DNA from: Gammaproteobacteria bacterium
Lineage (GTDB): Bacteria; Pseudomonadota; Gammaproteobacteria; Pseudomonadales; Azotimanducaceae
Assembly (NCBI GenBank): GCA_002689445.1
Contig: NZGC01000075.1
Span: 5,258 to 69,257, forward strand
Length of the DNA: 64,000 nucleotides
Reading direction: 5' to 3'
Shown here: positions 42,711-50,776 of the stretch, in pieces
Numbering within the stretch: the first letter of the stretch is position 1
How the letters are laid out: every line of letters begins with the position of its first letter
Made by a program: the position numbers and the translations under genes
The notes under the pieces: model-generated
The model's input: only the letters and a program-made list of their open reading frames with translations
Databases searched by the model: none
Told to the model about the DNA's origin: nothing

Positions 42711-44033
42711 CTACTCGATTCGGCTCAAGTCGGGTGGTGAGGAGAACAACAATCCACCGCGCTTTTCAATGTCGATGCCTTGCAATCGTTCGTTGAGCTT
42801 CAATATTTCACCACCAGAACGGAAACGACCCAACCAGGTTTCAAGCTGCTTGTCCGAAATCCCTGACATGGCGCGATTGAGTCGTTGCAGCATCCAAATT
42901 TGATAGGGGACAACCATCCTACGAGATTGGACACCTCCGATTTCGAATGCAACCGTCAAAGGACCTTTGCCAGTCTGGAGGTGTTCAAAACCTGGGGTCG
43001 CAGTAAACGTTTTTCGAGGCAGAGAATCACCCAGAGCATGTTGATCACTGGCGATGAAGTCCGCCAGCGCTTGAGTAGCGGTTTTTAGATAGGGCCACAT
43101 GTCGTGGAAGAAAATGGCCAAAATAGGCTCAAGGGTATGAGGGACCTTGTCATCAGTAAGCCACTCACCTGCATCGCTGAGTACTTGTCTCTCTTCAAGC
43201 TCGCCGTTAGCATCAAGGCCATAGTATCGGTGACCGTAGCGTCTCGCATTTAAACAGTTCTCAGCATTCGTCCTTTCCACCCACTCGCAGACCAAGGGAA
43301 ACCGAGTGCGCAGATCAAATCCAGGTACTGGATCCCTGAAAAAGTGCACATACAAAGGGCCTAATAAGCTGAAATCCGCGAGTGATGGGCGCCCACCGAG
43401 AAGGTAATCATGAGACTGAAAGTGGGTTTCTAGGCTTTGCAGAAGTCGATCAAGGCAGTGCTGCCAGGCGCTTTGAGTCTTTTCATCGCAACCGAGATCA
43501 ATGAGGCCCGCATAGGGTCCTTTGAGTTCTTCATCTATTTGGTTGATTCCAAACACTTTGTCGAAAAATCGTTGGCCGGCTAGCCGACGAGTAAGTCCGT
43601 TTCCTTCAGGGTCGAGAAAAGATCCCCACTGTTGTTCGTTGAATGCACGGTGATTGGGTCGCTGATTAGCCTTGCTGTAGTGCCAGCGCTCCCAGCAAGC
43701 GGGCACTACGAGCCACTCATCAGCCAGTAACTCGATCAGATAAGTGGTTAGCCGTTGGCACGGTGTACGGGGAATAACGGTGGTTTCCTGATGGGTTGCT
43801 TCACAGTGGTCAATAATCTCGCTGGAGTCTTGGAGCCAAGACCCATTTGGTAAAGCCAGCTGCGGCAACGAAGGGCTGCCTGATTTTTTGACCAAAAGGC
43901 CATTGATCAGTTCAGGACTTGCAAGAATGTCCTCAAACCCTAGGCCAAGGTCGCTCTGGTCATCTTTAAAGCGGAGATAGGACCTTACTTTTGCAGAAAA
44001 AATACTGTGTTCGACTGAGAACAAACGATACAT
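42711..44033 (-). CDS. Long glutathione S-transferase-like protein
   Basis: The 440-residue protein has an N-terminal thioredoxin-like region (about 1-80) with SPSLPQLALPNGSWLQDSSEIID, which is like the glutathione-binding cis-proline and SNAIL/TRAIL part of GSTs, followed by an all-helical C domain with YLLGGRPSLADFSLLGPLYVH around 208-230. About 170 further residues at the C-terminus do not belong to ordinary GSTs (200-230 aa) and contain GIGVQSRRMVVPYQ-like and LETWLGRF elements of unknown role. The enzyme activity cannot be stated. No partner is adjacent. Confidence 0.82.
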   Translation of the reverse strand: MYRLFSVEHSIFSAKVRSYLRFKDDQSDLGLGFEDILASPELINGLLVKKSGSPSLPQLALPNGSWLQDSSEIIDHCEATHQETTVIPRTPCQRLTTYLIELLADEWLVVPACWERWHYSKANQRPNHRAFNEQQWGSFLDPEGNGLTRRLAGQRFFDKVFGINQIDEELKGPYAGLIDLGCDEKTQSAWQHCLDRLLQSLETHFQSHDYLLGGRPSLADFSLLGPLYVHFFRDPVPGFDLRTRFPLVCEWVERTNAENCLNARRYGHRYYGLDANGELEERQVLSDAGEWLTDDKVPHTLEPILAIFFHDMWPYLKTATQALADFIASDQHALGDSLPRKTFTATPGFEHLQTGKGPLTVAFEIGGVQSRRMVVPYQIWMLQRLNRAMSGISDKQLETWLGRFRSGGEILKLNERLQGIDIEKRGGLLFSSPPDLSRIE

Positions 44034-44457
44034 GCGATGCTCCGTAAATCAGGTCCTAAATAAGTGGTTTGTAGGACTATCGGTGTCGCCTCTACCGGCT
44101 CGCACAGCTATCGTCCTGTCGGCCATGCAGCAACGGGTGGTGACTGGTGGGTATTTGTAGGGCTAAAAGTATTAATGGGCTGTTTTGGCCTAAAGGTTCG
44201 AATCTTATTCCAGGACACCCTGTAAAAGTATCGAGGATTCGTCGAAAAGATGACATTTTAATCAAATACTGTCAAATTGTGCTATCTCTAGAAGACAATA
44301 GAAGGTCGGCAATCAGCAAGAATAATTGAGCGATGTCGATCGGCCAAAAGGTTTAGCAGTGCGTCTTTACGTTGGGCGAAGGCCATCACGCAACGAAATG
44401 CCGATTAGGAAAAGTATCCAGTAAGAATTCGTGGACAAAGGCGCCCATTAGAAGAGT
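44034..44457. other. Divergent intergenic region, no gene recognised
   Basis: About 420 bases lie between the divergent GST-like and SDR genes and should include both promoters. A TTCGAAT heptamer near 44193 resembles a tRNA T-loop, but the flanking stems do not pair well and no acceptor or anticodon arm is found. The stretch around 44250-44320 is AT-rich. A 60-codon frame at 44147-44329 has no ribosome site. Confidence 0.4.
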
Positions 44458-45276
44458 ATGAGAATGATGGAAAATTTGAGTAACAAAGTCGTGGTGGTTA
44501 CAGGGGGCGCGACAGGGATTGGCTTCGCCTTTGCTAAAATCTTCGGTGCAGAGGGTGCAAAAGTTGTAATAGCGGAGCCGCGCGTCAATCGATTGAAAGA
44601 GTCGGTTGATTTGCTCGCTGATCTCTCGGTCGATGCCAGCTATTACCCATGTGATGTGAGCGATCCAGAGCAGGTTAATGAGTTGGCAAATTGGGTTTGG
44701 AGAGAACACGGGCAAGTCGACGTGTTGATTAACAACGCTGGAATTACCGCGCCTAATTTTCCGGTGACTGAACTACCGCTAGACGAGTTGCACAAGGTGT
44801 TCTCGGTTAATTTTTTTGGGCAATGGTATGTTGCCTCAATCTTCGGTAGGCGAATGGTCGAGCAAGGAACATCGGCTATTATCTACAATGTCGGATCCGA
44901 ACTATCTTTTTTCAGTTCTGTGCCGAACGCAACCGCTTATATGGCAACAAAACATGCCGTGCTTGGTCTGACCGAAGGGTTAAGAGAGGAAATGCCGGCC
45001 TACATTACGGTAGGGTTAGTCGTGCCTGGTTTTGTTGGGTCAGAGATGCATCATCCCAAGGTGGCGCAACGGGGGATGACCCCAGATGAATTTGTTGCGC
45101 GTGTTTTTCCGCAAATGATGGCGGGGGAGCGTTTCGCGGTGAGCCATGCTTTTAACATTGAACATATTGAGGCGCGTTATCACGCGGTGGCCAGTGCTTA
45201 CACCAAGTCTGCTCCTCGGTATGAAGGAGACGAGGAATATGACGTCAGCACCATAATCCGAGAAGGGTTTAACTAA
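44458..45276 (+). CDS. SDR-family oxidoreductase
   Basis: This 272-residue classical SDR has TGGATGIG at 15-22, NNAG at 92-95 and the catalytic S147, Y161 and K165. The C-terminal extension after 200 is longer than the minimum, as in many hydroxysteroid or polyol dehydrogenase-like members. ATG 44458, 44464 and 44467 are all possible. Its stop TAA shares an A with the ATG of the SMP-30 gene (TAATG), so the two proteins likely serve one pathway, perhaps oxidation of a sugar or alcohol to a lactone and its hydrolysis. Confidence 0.9.
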   Translation: MRMMENLSNKVVVVTGGATGIGFAFAKIFGAEGAKVVIAEPRVNRLKESVDLLADLSVDASYYPCDVSDPEQVNELANWVWREHGQVDVLINNAGITAPNFPVTELPLDELHKVFSVNFFGQWYVASIFGRRMVEQGTSAIIYNVGSELSFFSSVPNATAYMATKHAVLGLTEGLREEMPAYITVGLVVPGFVGSEMHHPKVAQRGMTPDEFVARVFPQMMAGERFAVSHAFNIEHIEARYHAVASAYTKSAPRYEGDEEYDVSTIIREGFN

Positions 45277-46136
45277 TGCAAAAATTGGAGAAGCTCATCG
45301 ATGGCTTTAATTTGATTGAAGGGCCGATCTGGAAGCCTGAGCTTGGTCTTGTGTTCTCGGATGCTGTTGATGGTGGGGTCTACGCACTATCGCCAGGAGG
45401 CCAGCTTTCGAATGTTTTCAAACATCGCAAAGGTATTGGTGGGATTGTCAGCTGTGGCTCAAAGGGGTTGATCGTTTCTGGTCGAAACGTCGCCCTCAAG
45501 CTTCTTGATGGCAGCAAAACGTTGGTTTTAATCAATCAGAATGAATCGGAAGAGGTCATGGGCTTCAACGACATGACGACGGATACGCTCGGTAGAATAT
45601 ACGCAGGTTCGTTGGGCCCAAGTGGCACAGCAGCACAACCGGGGCCGGCAGTGGGTAAATTATTTCTGATTGATAACGATGCGACGGTGCGGGAAGTTGC
45701 CAGTGGAATAAGGTTGAGTAATGGACTTGCACTCTCAGCCGATGGTTTTACGTTGTATCACTCGGATTCTTTGAGGGGGCGAATTTTTAAATATAGCGTT
45801 ATGTCCGATGGATCGCTCGGTCACAAGACCCTGTTCGCCAAGATGCGTAGAGGTGGCCCAGATGGCCTTGCAGTAGCGGTTGATGGCACGGTTTGGGTCG
45901 CCCTGGCAGGGGGGTACGGTGTTAGTGTCTTTGATTCGACGGGATCAGAAGTAGATTTTATTGAGATATCCGAACCTTTCTGTACCAGTTTGTGTTTTGG
46001 TGATGTCGATCGGAAGACGCTCTATATCGTTTCAGGATCAGAAGGAACCGCATCCAGTACTGCTGGATCAATTTATCGGTTGCGGCTTGAAGTGGCGGGC
46101 GCGTTAGTCCACGACGCTGCAATCGACCCGGGTTAG
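45276..46136 (+). CDS. SMP-30/gluconolactonase-family protein
   Basis: The 286-residue protein is a six-bladed propeller of the SMP-30/lactonase family, metal-dependent hydrolases of sugar lactones and related esters. The metal ligands are in place: glutamate in EGPIW near residue 15, asparagine in GFNDM near 97, another in SNGLAL near 150 and aspartate in PDGLAV near 198. No signal peptide. It is translationally coupled to the SDR upstream, which supports a dehydrogenase-lactonase pair. Substrate is unknown. Confidence 0.88.
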   Translation: MQKLEKLIDGFNLIEGPIWKPELGLVFSDAVDGGVYALSPGGQLSNVFKHRKGIGGIVSCGSKGLIVSGRNVALKLLDGSKTLVLINQNESEEVMGFNDMTTDTLGRIYAGSLGPSGTAAQPGPAVGKLFLIDNDATVREVASGIRLSNGLALSADGFTLYHSDSLRGRIFKYSVMSDGSLGHKTLFAKMRRGGPDGLAVAVDGTVWVALAGGYGVSVFDSTGSEVDFIEISEPFCTSLCFGDVDRKTLYIVSGSEGTASSTAGSIYRLRLEVAGALVHDAAIDPG

Positions 46137-46566
46137 ACAATGCGAAGGGGAAGGGTCTTCGTGGATTCCAGAACGTACAATCGCTTTTTTATCGCTGCTT
46201 TGCGCAAGCCCTACGAGTGTTTTTATGTTGAGGTACCCAAAATTTTTGGATCAAGGGATGGCGGTAGGTCAAGGCGAGGAATTCCAGGCGGCTCAGTGAT
46301 CGAGGAGGAAGTTTCCCGGACTTAAGCCGATGAACATAAGAACCTATTCGCTCGAGCATCCAACATCCCAACCGCTAACAAAACAATCGAACAACCAACC
46401 GTGAATCCATGTAAACAGTCAAACAAGCAGCTAAAGGCCTCATGTCGAAGAAATCTCCCGCGAGCGCAAATAGCAAAAGGGTAAGACTGTGAGCCTTATA
46501 GGGTGAGGCTGACGAGGTGGGGGTCACAAGCCGGATAGGTGCCGAAACCGAGTTTAGGGGTGAGCG
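46137..46566. other. Intergenic region before tusE, no gene recognised
   Basis: These 430 bases lie between the convergent SMP-30 and tusE genes. A 61-codon frame begins at 46140 but its sequence looks random and it has no clear ribosome site. Around 46360-46420 the plus strand is rich in A and C with repeated AACA/ACAA words. No terminator with a T-run is visible. Confidence 0.35.
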
Positions 46567-46872
46567 TCAGTCACAGTCGCTGGGTTTTGGTAAGCCCGCT
46601 ATTTGAGCCAAATTACGACGAGCACGACCGCCAAAAAGTTGCATCAGCTGAATGCTAGAAAATTGAGGGTCGATCTCGGAGCGCAACAATTTCATCAAGA
46701 CACGACTCGGTGGTGACAGGCCATACTGCGCATAATAATTTCGAAGGTGCAGGATGACAGTGATGTGCTCTTCTCCAAGTGACAAATTGAAGTCAGCGGC
46801 GATGGCGCTTGCCGCCTCCAAAGACCAATCGCTGCTTCTTTTTAAAAAGCCCTCCTGATCCCGCTCTATCAA
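46567..46872 (-). CDS. tusE: Sulfur relay protein TusE (DsrC family)
   Basis: TusE passes persulfide from TusBCD to MnmA. The protein of about 101 residues has the DsrC fold with DQEGFLKRSSDWS, EEHITVILHLRNYY, and the terminal signature LFGGRARRNLAQIAGLPKPSDC with the penultimate active cysteine, followed by one residue. The usual start is missing; TTG at 46872, which overlaps the tusB stop as TTGA, gives the normal length. The frame also extends to GTG 46923. Confidence 0.9.
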   Translation of the reverse strand: MIERDQEGFLKRSSDWSLEAASAIAADFNLSLGEEHITVILHLRNYYAQYGLSPPSRVLMKLLRSEIDPQFSSIQLMQLFGGRARRNLAQIAGLPKPSDCD

Positions 46873-47135
46873 GGACGACCCCAACTGACCGAATTTTGAT
46901 GTAAATCGGTCAGGCTGACCCACTCAGCATAGGAGATATAGGAAAGGGTCGGTGACAACGAGATGCTCCTCAGTTTGACATCATCGACCAAAATTTTGAT
47001 CCGAGGGTCCGTCGTCAAGTCTTGGCTAAGACAGAGGTAAACAGCATCTTCGATAAGCAGCAATAGGTCAGTTGGGTCACTCAAGTGATGGTAGCTTTGA
47101 AACGCTTCGGGGGTGTTGAAGATGTGAATAGTCAT
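46869..47135 (-). CDS. tusB: Sulfur relay protein TusB (DsrH family)
   Basis: TusB is the smallest subunit of the TusBCD hexamer. The 88-residue product shows the DsrH pattern with LLLIEDAVYLCLS near residue 27, containing a cysteine in the position typical for the family, and KILVDDVKLRSIS; sequence conservation is low but gene order is decisive. ATG 47135 shares its A with the tusC stop (TGATG). Confidence 0.88.
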   Translation of the reverse strand: MTIHIFNTPEAFQSYHHLSDPTDLLLLIEDAVYLCLSQDLTTDPRIKILVDDVKLRSISLSPTLSYISYAEWVSLTDLHQNSVSWGRP

Positions 47136-47491
47136 CAAAAGCTCAGGATCTGTCTCGAATGTGTAATCCGATGGCTAATGTCAGATGGGGTGAGTAATGT
47201 CGGCTGAATGATCAGTTTTTGTTCAGGCAACCTGAATCGGTTGAAAGCATCCGCGCAGCAGGCAATGTTGGTAATCTCATAATCCGTAAGAGCGGCGAAA
47301 CCACGCTGGAAAGCTTTTCGGTGTTGGGGTGTTGCATCGATTGGCTTGTAAAGCAATTGTAACACGCCATCGCCCAGGAAAAGTAAGCTAACCTCGGCAA
47401 ATGCCGTGCCTGCAAGCGCAGCATCCAGTGCCTCTTGAGCATGAATGCTGCTGTGGGGTCGCTGACTGAAAATGACCATGAGATCTGTCAT
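47135..47491 (-). CDS. tusC: Sulfur relay protein TusC (DsrF family)
   Basis: TusC is a subunit of the TusBCD sulfurtransferase complex. The 118-residue product begins with DLMVIFSQRPHSSIHAQEALDAALAGTAF, split here as VIFSQRPHSS and AQEALDAALAGTAF, both typical of DsrF, and later has FLGDGVLQLL and ITNIACCADAF. ATG 47491 follows the tusD stop by one base. The longer frame to 47551 overlaps tusD and is rejected. Confidence 0.9.
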   Translation of the reverse strand: MTDLMVIFSQRPHSSIHAQEALDAALAGTAFAEVSLLFLGDGVLQLLYKPIDATPQHRKAFQRGFAALTDYEITNIACCADAFNRFRLPEQKLIIQPTLLTPSDISHRITHSRQILSF

Positions 47492-47492
47492 G

Positions 47493-47885
47493 TTAACCCC
47501 GGAAAGTGACCAGCCGTTCGGTAACGAGAGCCGCTTCAATGAGCTGACCAAGGCCGGTGATCGTAAAGCCGATGTGCAGATTCTCGGTGGGTTTCTCGAA
47601 CCGGGTCGCTTCAGTTTGATTGATAATTCCGCGACGCAGGCAAGAAGCGATGCAAAGGCATAGATCGAGATGGTGCTGCGAGCTTAACGCTTGCCAAGAT
47701 CTGGTCAGGTCGACTTCGTCCTGAGGGGGCGCTTGAAGGTTGCTGCCGATCAGTACGGCGTCATGATAAAAAAATATCCGATGGATCGAATGCCCTGCCT
47801 CGAGTACGGCTTCCGCGAAACGTAAAGCGCTCCAATGGCAGGCACTGTCATAAGGGGACCCTTGGATGCTAAGGGCGAAATTCAT
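47493..47885 (-). CDS. tusD: Sulfurtransferase TusD (DsrE family)
   Basis: TusD receives sulfur from TusA on its conserved cysteine. The 130-residue protein starts with FALSIQGSPYDSACHWSALRFA, RIFFYHDAVLIGS follows, and the catalytic cysteine lies within DLCLCIASCLRRGI near residues 75-83. It is the first gene of the tusDCBE set and begins just after the terminator of the yccA-like gene, so a promoter must lie within about 30 bases or transcription reads through. Confidence 0.92.
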   Translation of the reverse strand: MNFALSIQGSPYDSACHWSALRFAEAVLEAGHSIHRIFFYHDAVLIGSNLQAPPQDEVDLTRSWQALSSQHHLDLCLCIASCLRRGIINQTEATRFEKPTENLHIGFTITGLGQLIEAALVTERLVTFRG

Positions 47886-47911
47886 AGGAATTAATGCTCT
47901 TGGCAGAAAAA

Positions 47912-47938
47912 CAAAAAGCCCCGAGAAATCTCAGGGCT
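47912..47938 (-). terminator. Rho-independent terminator after yccA
   Basis: Read on the minus strand, AGCCCTGAG at 47938-47930 pairs with CTCGGGGCT at 47925-47917 (nine pairs, one G-T) around an ATTT loop, followed by TTTTGTTTTT. It lies 29 bases after the yccA stop and ends transcription before tusD. Confidence 0.88.
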
Positions 47939-47966
47939 GGATGATTTATTGCGCTGTAAACCCAGC

Positions 47967-48656
47967 TTAGTCGTCAGCAAAGCCAAATAGAGCGAGCAGA
48001 TGAATAAACAAGTTATAAATCGAAAGATACAAACTGACGGTTGCCAGGACATAGTTGCGCTCTCCGCCGCTTAAGATTCGGTGAGTATCAAACAATATGA
48101 AGCCTGAAAATAAAAGCACTGCCATGCTAGAAATTGCCAAGTGTAAACCAGAAACTTGCACACCGAAGAGGCTGCCCACCCAGGAAAACAGTATTGCGCC
48201 GATCAGAACCCAGAGGCCGACCGACAGGAATCCGCCGAGGAAAGAGAAATCTTTTTTGCTGATCAAGGCGTACCCCGACAAGGTCAAGAAGACGGCCGCG
48301 GTGGTTGCCAGCGCATGCACGATAACCAAGCCACCTGAGGCAGAAAGCTGTAAATACAGGTTAAGGGTTGGGCCGAGTGAAAAACCGAGAAGGCCAGTGA
48401 AGGCGAAGACCCAAGCTAAAGCGGAGCTTCGATGGGCATTCTTGTGTAATCGCCACAAACAGAAGACACCTGCGAGTAGGGCAATGATGCCGGTCATAGG
48501 TGGCGCCGCTACCGCCATAGAGATGCCCGCGGTAACCGCACTAAAGGCAACCGTCATTGCCAATAACATATAAGTTTGTCTTAGAACTTTATAGCCAGCC
48601 TCGGAATGAGCACTGGTCTGAGTCTGTGTTTGGGTAGCAAAATTTGCGTCAGCCAT
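47967..48656 (-). CDS. yccA: Bax inhibitor-1/YccA-family membrane protein
   Basis: YccA is an inner-membrane substrate and modulator of the FtsH protease. The 229-residue protein has a short polar N-terminus with repeated TQ, then seven TM helices; family marks are KVLRQTYMLLAMTV at the beginning, FSLGPTLNLYL, ISKKDFSFLGGFL and FDTHRILSGGERNYVLATVSLYLSIYN near the end (cited here in two parts: FDTHRILSGG and SLYLSIYNLF). Its position beside tus genes repeats the E. coli order. ATG 48656 is chosen. Confidence 0.93.
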   Translation of the reverse strand: MADANFATQTQTQTSAHSEAGYKVLRQTYMLLAMTVAFSAVTAGISMAVAAPPMTGIIALLAGVFCLWRLHKNAHRSSALAWVFAFTGLLGFSLGPTLNLYLQLSASGGLVIVHALATTAAVFLTLSGYALISKKDFSFLGGFLSVGLWVLIGAILFSWVGSLFGVQVSGLHLAISSMAVLLFSGFILFDTHRILSGGERNYVLATVSLYLSIYNLFIHLLALFGFADD

Positions 48657-48899
48657 TTGATGTCTCCTATTGATCACAATTGCTTAGGGCCGGTCTTGGA
48701 TGTTGCCGTGCAACAACCTGAAGCTGAGCAGCCCACGCCTCAGTAGACTATAGCCGTTGAGCCGCTTTAAGCACAAACAGCGTCGAGCCCTGACAGAAGA
48801 ATTGTAAGGGCTTTCGCGGCGAATTCAAGGTCTTCCGAGTCCAAGTAGTGGTCGCAAAGCCCTGAGATATCTCGTTGGTGATTGAGCGTGAGAGAACGG

Positions 48900-49319
48900 C
48901 TAGCGCGACAGGTAAGATTCTGTCATGGCAGTCTTAAAACCCTCGAAGTATTTTGACCAATGCGTCCGCTGCTCCGCAGTTAGAGTCTTGCTGACGGCTT
49001 TATCAAAAGCATTGAATTTACGGTTGGTAGCCCGTCTTACCCGCTTAGGAATATCGGTCCCACCTCGTCTGATCTCGCGTTGAATGACCCCGGGTAAACT
49101 TGAAACGCAGTCGCCGAGGGATGCTCGAAACACCTGTTTTTGGTCATCTGTCATGTCCATGGCCACGATGTGCGCCAACAACTCAGGCTTCATAAATGGG
49201 GGCAAATTCTCAGCGTTAACGGTCTCGGCAGCCGACGAGGTGACTGAGGCGAAAAGCATAAGATAGCCCGTCATTATTGAGAAAAAGCCAAGTTTTGCTT
49301 GATGCGGGAGTGATGTCAT
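48900..49319 (-). CDS. Small exported protein of unknown function
   Basis: The 139-residue product has a Sec signal peptide (hydrophobic 11-28, cleavage after SSAA likely) and a mature helical, basic part of about 108 residues. Segments DMTDDQKQVFRASLGDC and LTAEQRTHWSKYFEGF resemble the LTxxQ-type helices of Spy/CpxP-like periplasmic proteins, but the similarity is weak. One cysteine is present in the mature part. GGAG precedes the ATG. I do not recognise a family. Confidence 0.65.
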   Translation of the reverse strand: MTSLPHQAKLGFFSIMTGYLMLFASVTSSAAETVNAENLPPFMKPELLAHIVAMDMTDDQKQVFRASLGDCVSSLPGVIQREIRRGGTDIPKRVRRATNRKFNAFDKAVSKTLTAEQRTHWSKYFEGFKTAMTESYLSR

Positions 49320-49451
49320 AAGAGTTCTCCAAAAAGGATTCGATGATTGCCAACGGCTCTGGTGTGCCTAAGGTACCGAACGGACGGAATAGCCTTAGCA
49401 GGCAGCTTAAGACGATTTATTCGAGGGGTCAAAAGTCGTTCTCGATAAGGA

Positions 49452-50690
49452 TCACCACCAAGAGATCACAGCGACGATGGCACCGCTCATTAAGGTAACC
49501 AGAGTGCCACTGAGGATGGATAAAGGCGCAACCTTGAGCAATTCGTCTCGACGTTCCGGAACGAGGACCGATAACCCACCAATTAAGATGCCCAGGCTAC
49601 CAATGTTGGCAAAGCCGCAGAGCACATAAGTCATCACCAGTTTGCTGGTCGCGGATAGGGCTTCCGGCTGGTCGGCCATCTGCAGGAATGCAATCATCTC
49701 GTTGAGCACAATTTTGGTCCCCATGATGCTGCCAGCGACCTGCGCCTCCTGCCAGGGTATACCAATTAACCAAGCGATCGGTGCAAACAACAGGCCGGCC
49801 AGATACTCGAGTGATAAAACCGTGCCTGAGATTGAGATTTCCGCTAAGACACCATTGGTCAGTGCGACTAAGCTGCTCAGTACCAAAAGCATGGCTCCGA
49901 TGTGCATAGCAAGGGTGAGGCCGTCCGAAGTGCCTCGGGTCATGGCATCCATAAAAGAGGTGTACTGAAGCGCAAGTTTTGGGACCTCGGCAGTATCCTC
50001 TTGCTCAGAAGTCGGCATGAGCAGTCTCGATAAATAAATGGCGCCAATGATGTTGACCAGTGAAGCTGCCAACAGGAGACCCACAGGATTGCTCAAGGTG
50101 TCTTTGAGAATCGCTGCGTAAAGCACCAACATAGTCCCGGCGATCGTTGACATGCCGCAGGTCATAACGGCAAAGAAGTCGCTTGAAGACATCGATTTTA
50201 GGTATCCCCTAATCACCAGGGGTGCCTCAACCATGCCAAGAAACAAACTGGCGGATGCAGCTGTTCCTAAGACGCCGGAAATGTTCAGCCCTCGGCGCAG
50301 TAAGTTGCCGAGTAAACGGACGATGAAAGGTAGCACTCCCCAGTACCAGAAGATGGCGACGACCACACTAAAAACCAGAATTTGGGGCAGTACTCGAAAA
50401 GCAAAGATGTAAAGCGATCCCCCTGGCTCGATGGCAAAAGGGGCGTCAGCTCCCCCTAAGAAGCCAAACATAAATTCCGTGCCAACTCGAGTCGCTTGTT
50501 CAATCGCGGTGACCAAGGTGTTGAAAATCAATAGGCCCTCAGCAATCCATGCAACCTTTAAAAAGAGTATGGCGAGGGCGAATTGGATCACAAACCCGCT
50601 GACCACAAAGCGCCATTGGATACTACTGCGATCCTTGCTGAGGGCAACACAAAGTCCAAATATGAGGACGATTCCGAGTATGGCTTGCAT
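49452..50690 (-). CDS. Concentrative nucleoside transporter (CNT/NupC family)
   Basis: This is an ion-coupled nucleoside importer of 412 residues with about 10 TM helices. Family marks are RFVVSGFVIQF near the N-terminus, the gate-like FVFRVLP-type segment (IFAFRVLPQILVFS), LFLGMVEAPLVIRGYL, and GFANIGSLGILIGGL near the C-terminus. ATG 50690 gives the standard N-terminus (QAILGIVLIFG); the TTG at 50744 is discarded. Nucleoside salvage with the 5'-nucleotidase of this window is plausible, though genes are far apart. Confidence 0.92.
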   Translation of the reverse strand: MQAILGIVLIFGLCVALSKDRSSIQWRFVVSGFVIQFALAILFLKVAWIAEGLLIFNTLVTAIEQATRVGTEFMFGFLGGADAPFAIEPGGSLYIFAFRVLPQILVFSVVVAIFWYWGVLPFIVRLLGNLLRRGLNISGVLGTAASASLFLGMVEAPLVIRGYLKSMSSSDFFAVMTCGMSTIAGTMLVLYAAILKDTLSNPVGLLLAASLVNIIGAIYLSRLLMPTSEQEDTAEVPKLALQYTSFMDAMTRGTSDGLTLAMHIGAMLLVLSSLVALTNGVLAEISISGTVLSLEYLAGLLFAPIAWLIGIPWQEAQVAGSIMGTKIVLNEMIAFLQMADQPEALSATSKLVMTYVLCGFANIGSLGILIGGLSVLVPERRDELLKVAPLSILSGTLVTLMSGAIVAVISWW

Positions 50691-50776
50691 AAAGATGAGT
50701 CCTGTCTGTGGGGGCCCGTGAGGGGTTGAGTCTAAGGCGGTCAACCGGTTTAGACGCGGTCATCACCACGGTAACA

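Noticed and set aside
44185-44225. tRNA-like T-loop (GGTTCGAATC)
   Set aside because: The T-stem has mismatches and no acceptor, D or anticodon arms can be placed upstream.
46140-46325. 61-codon frame after the SMP-30 gene
   Set aside because: Starts right after the stop of the previous gene but sequence looks random and basic without structure.
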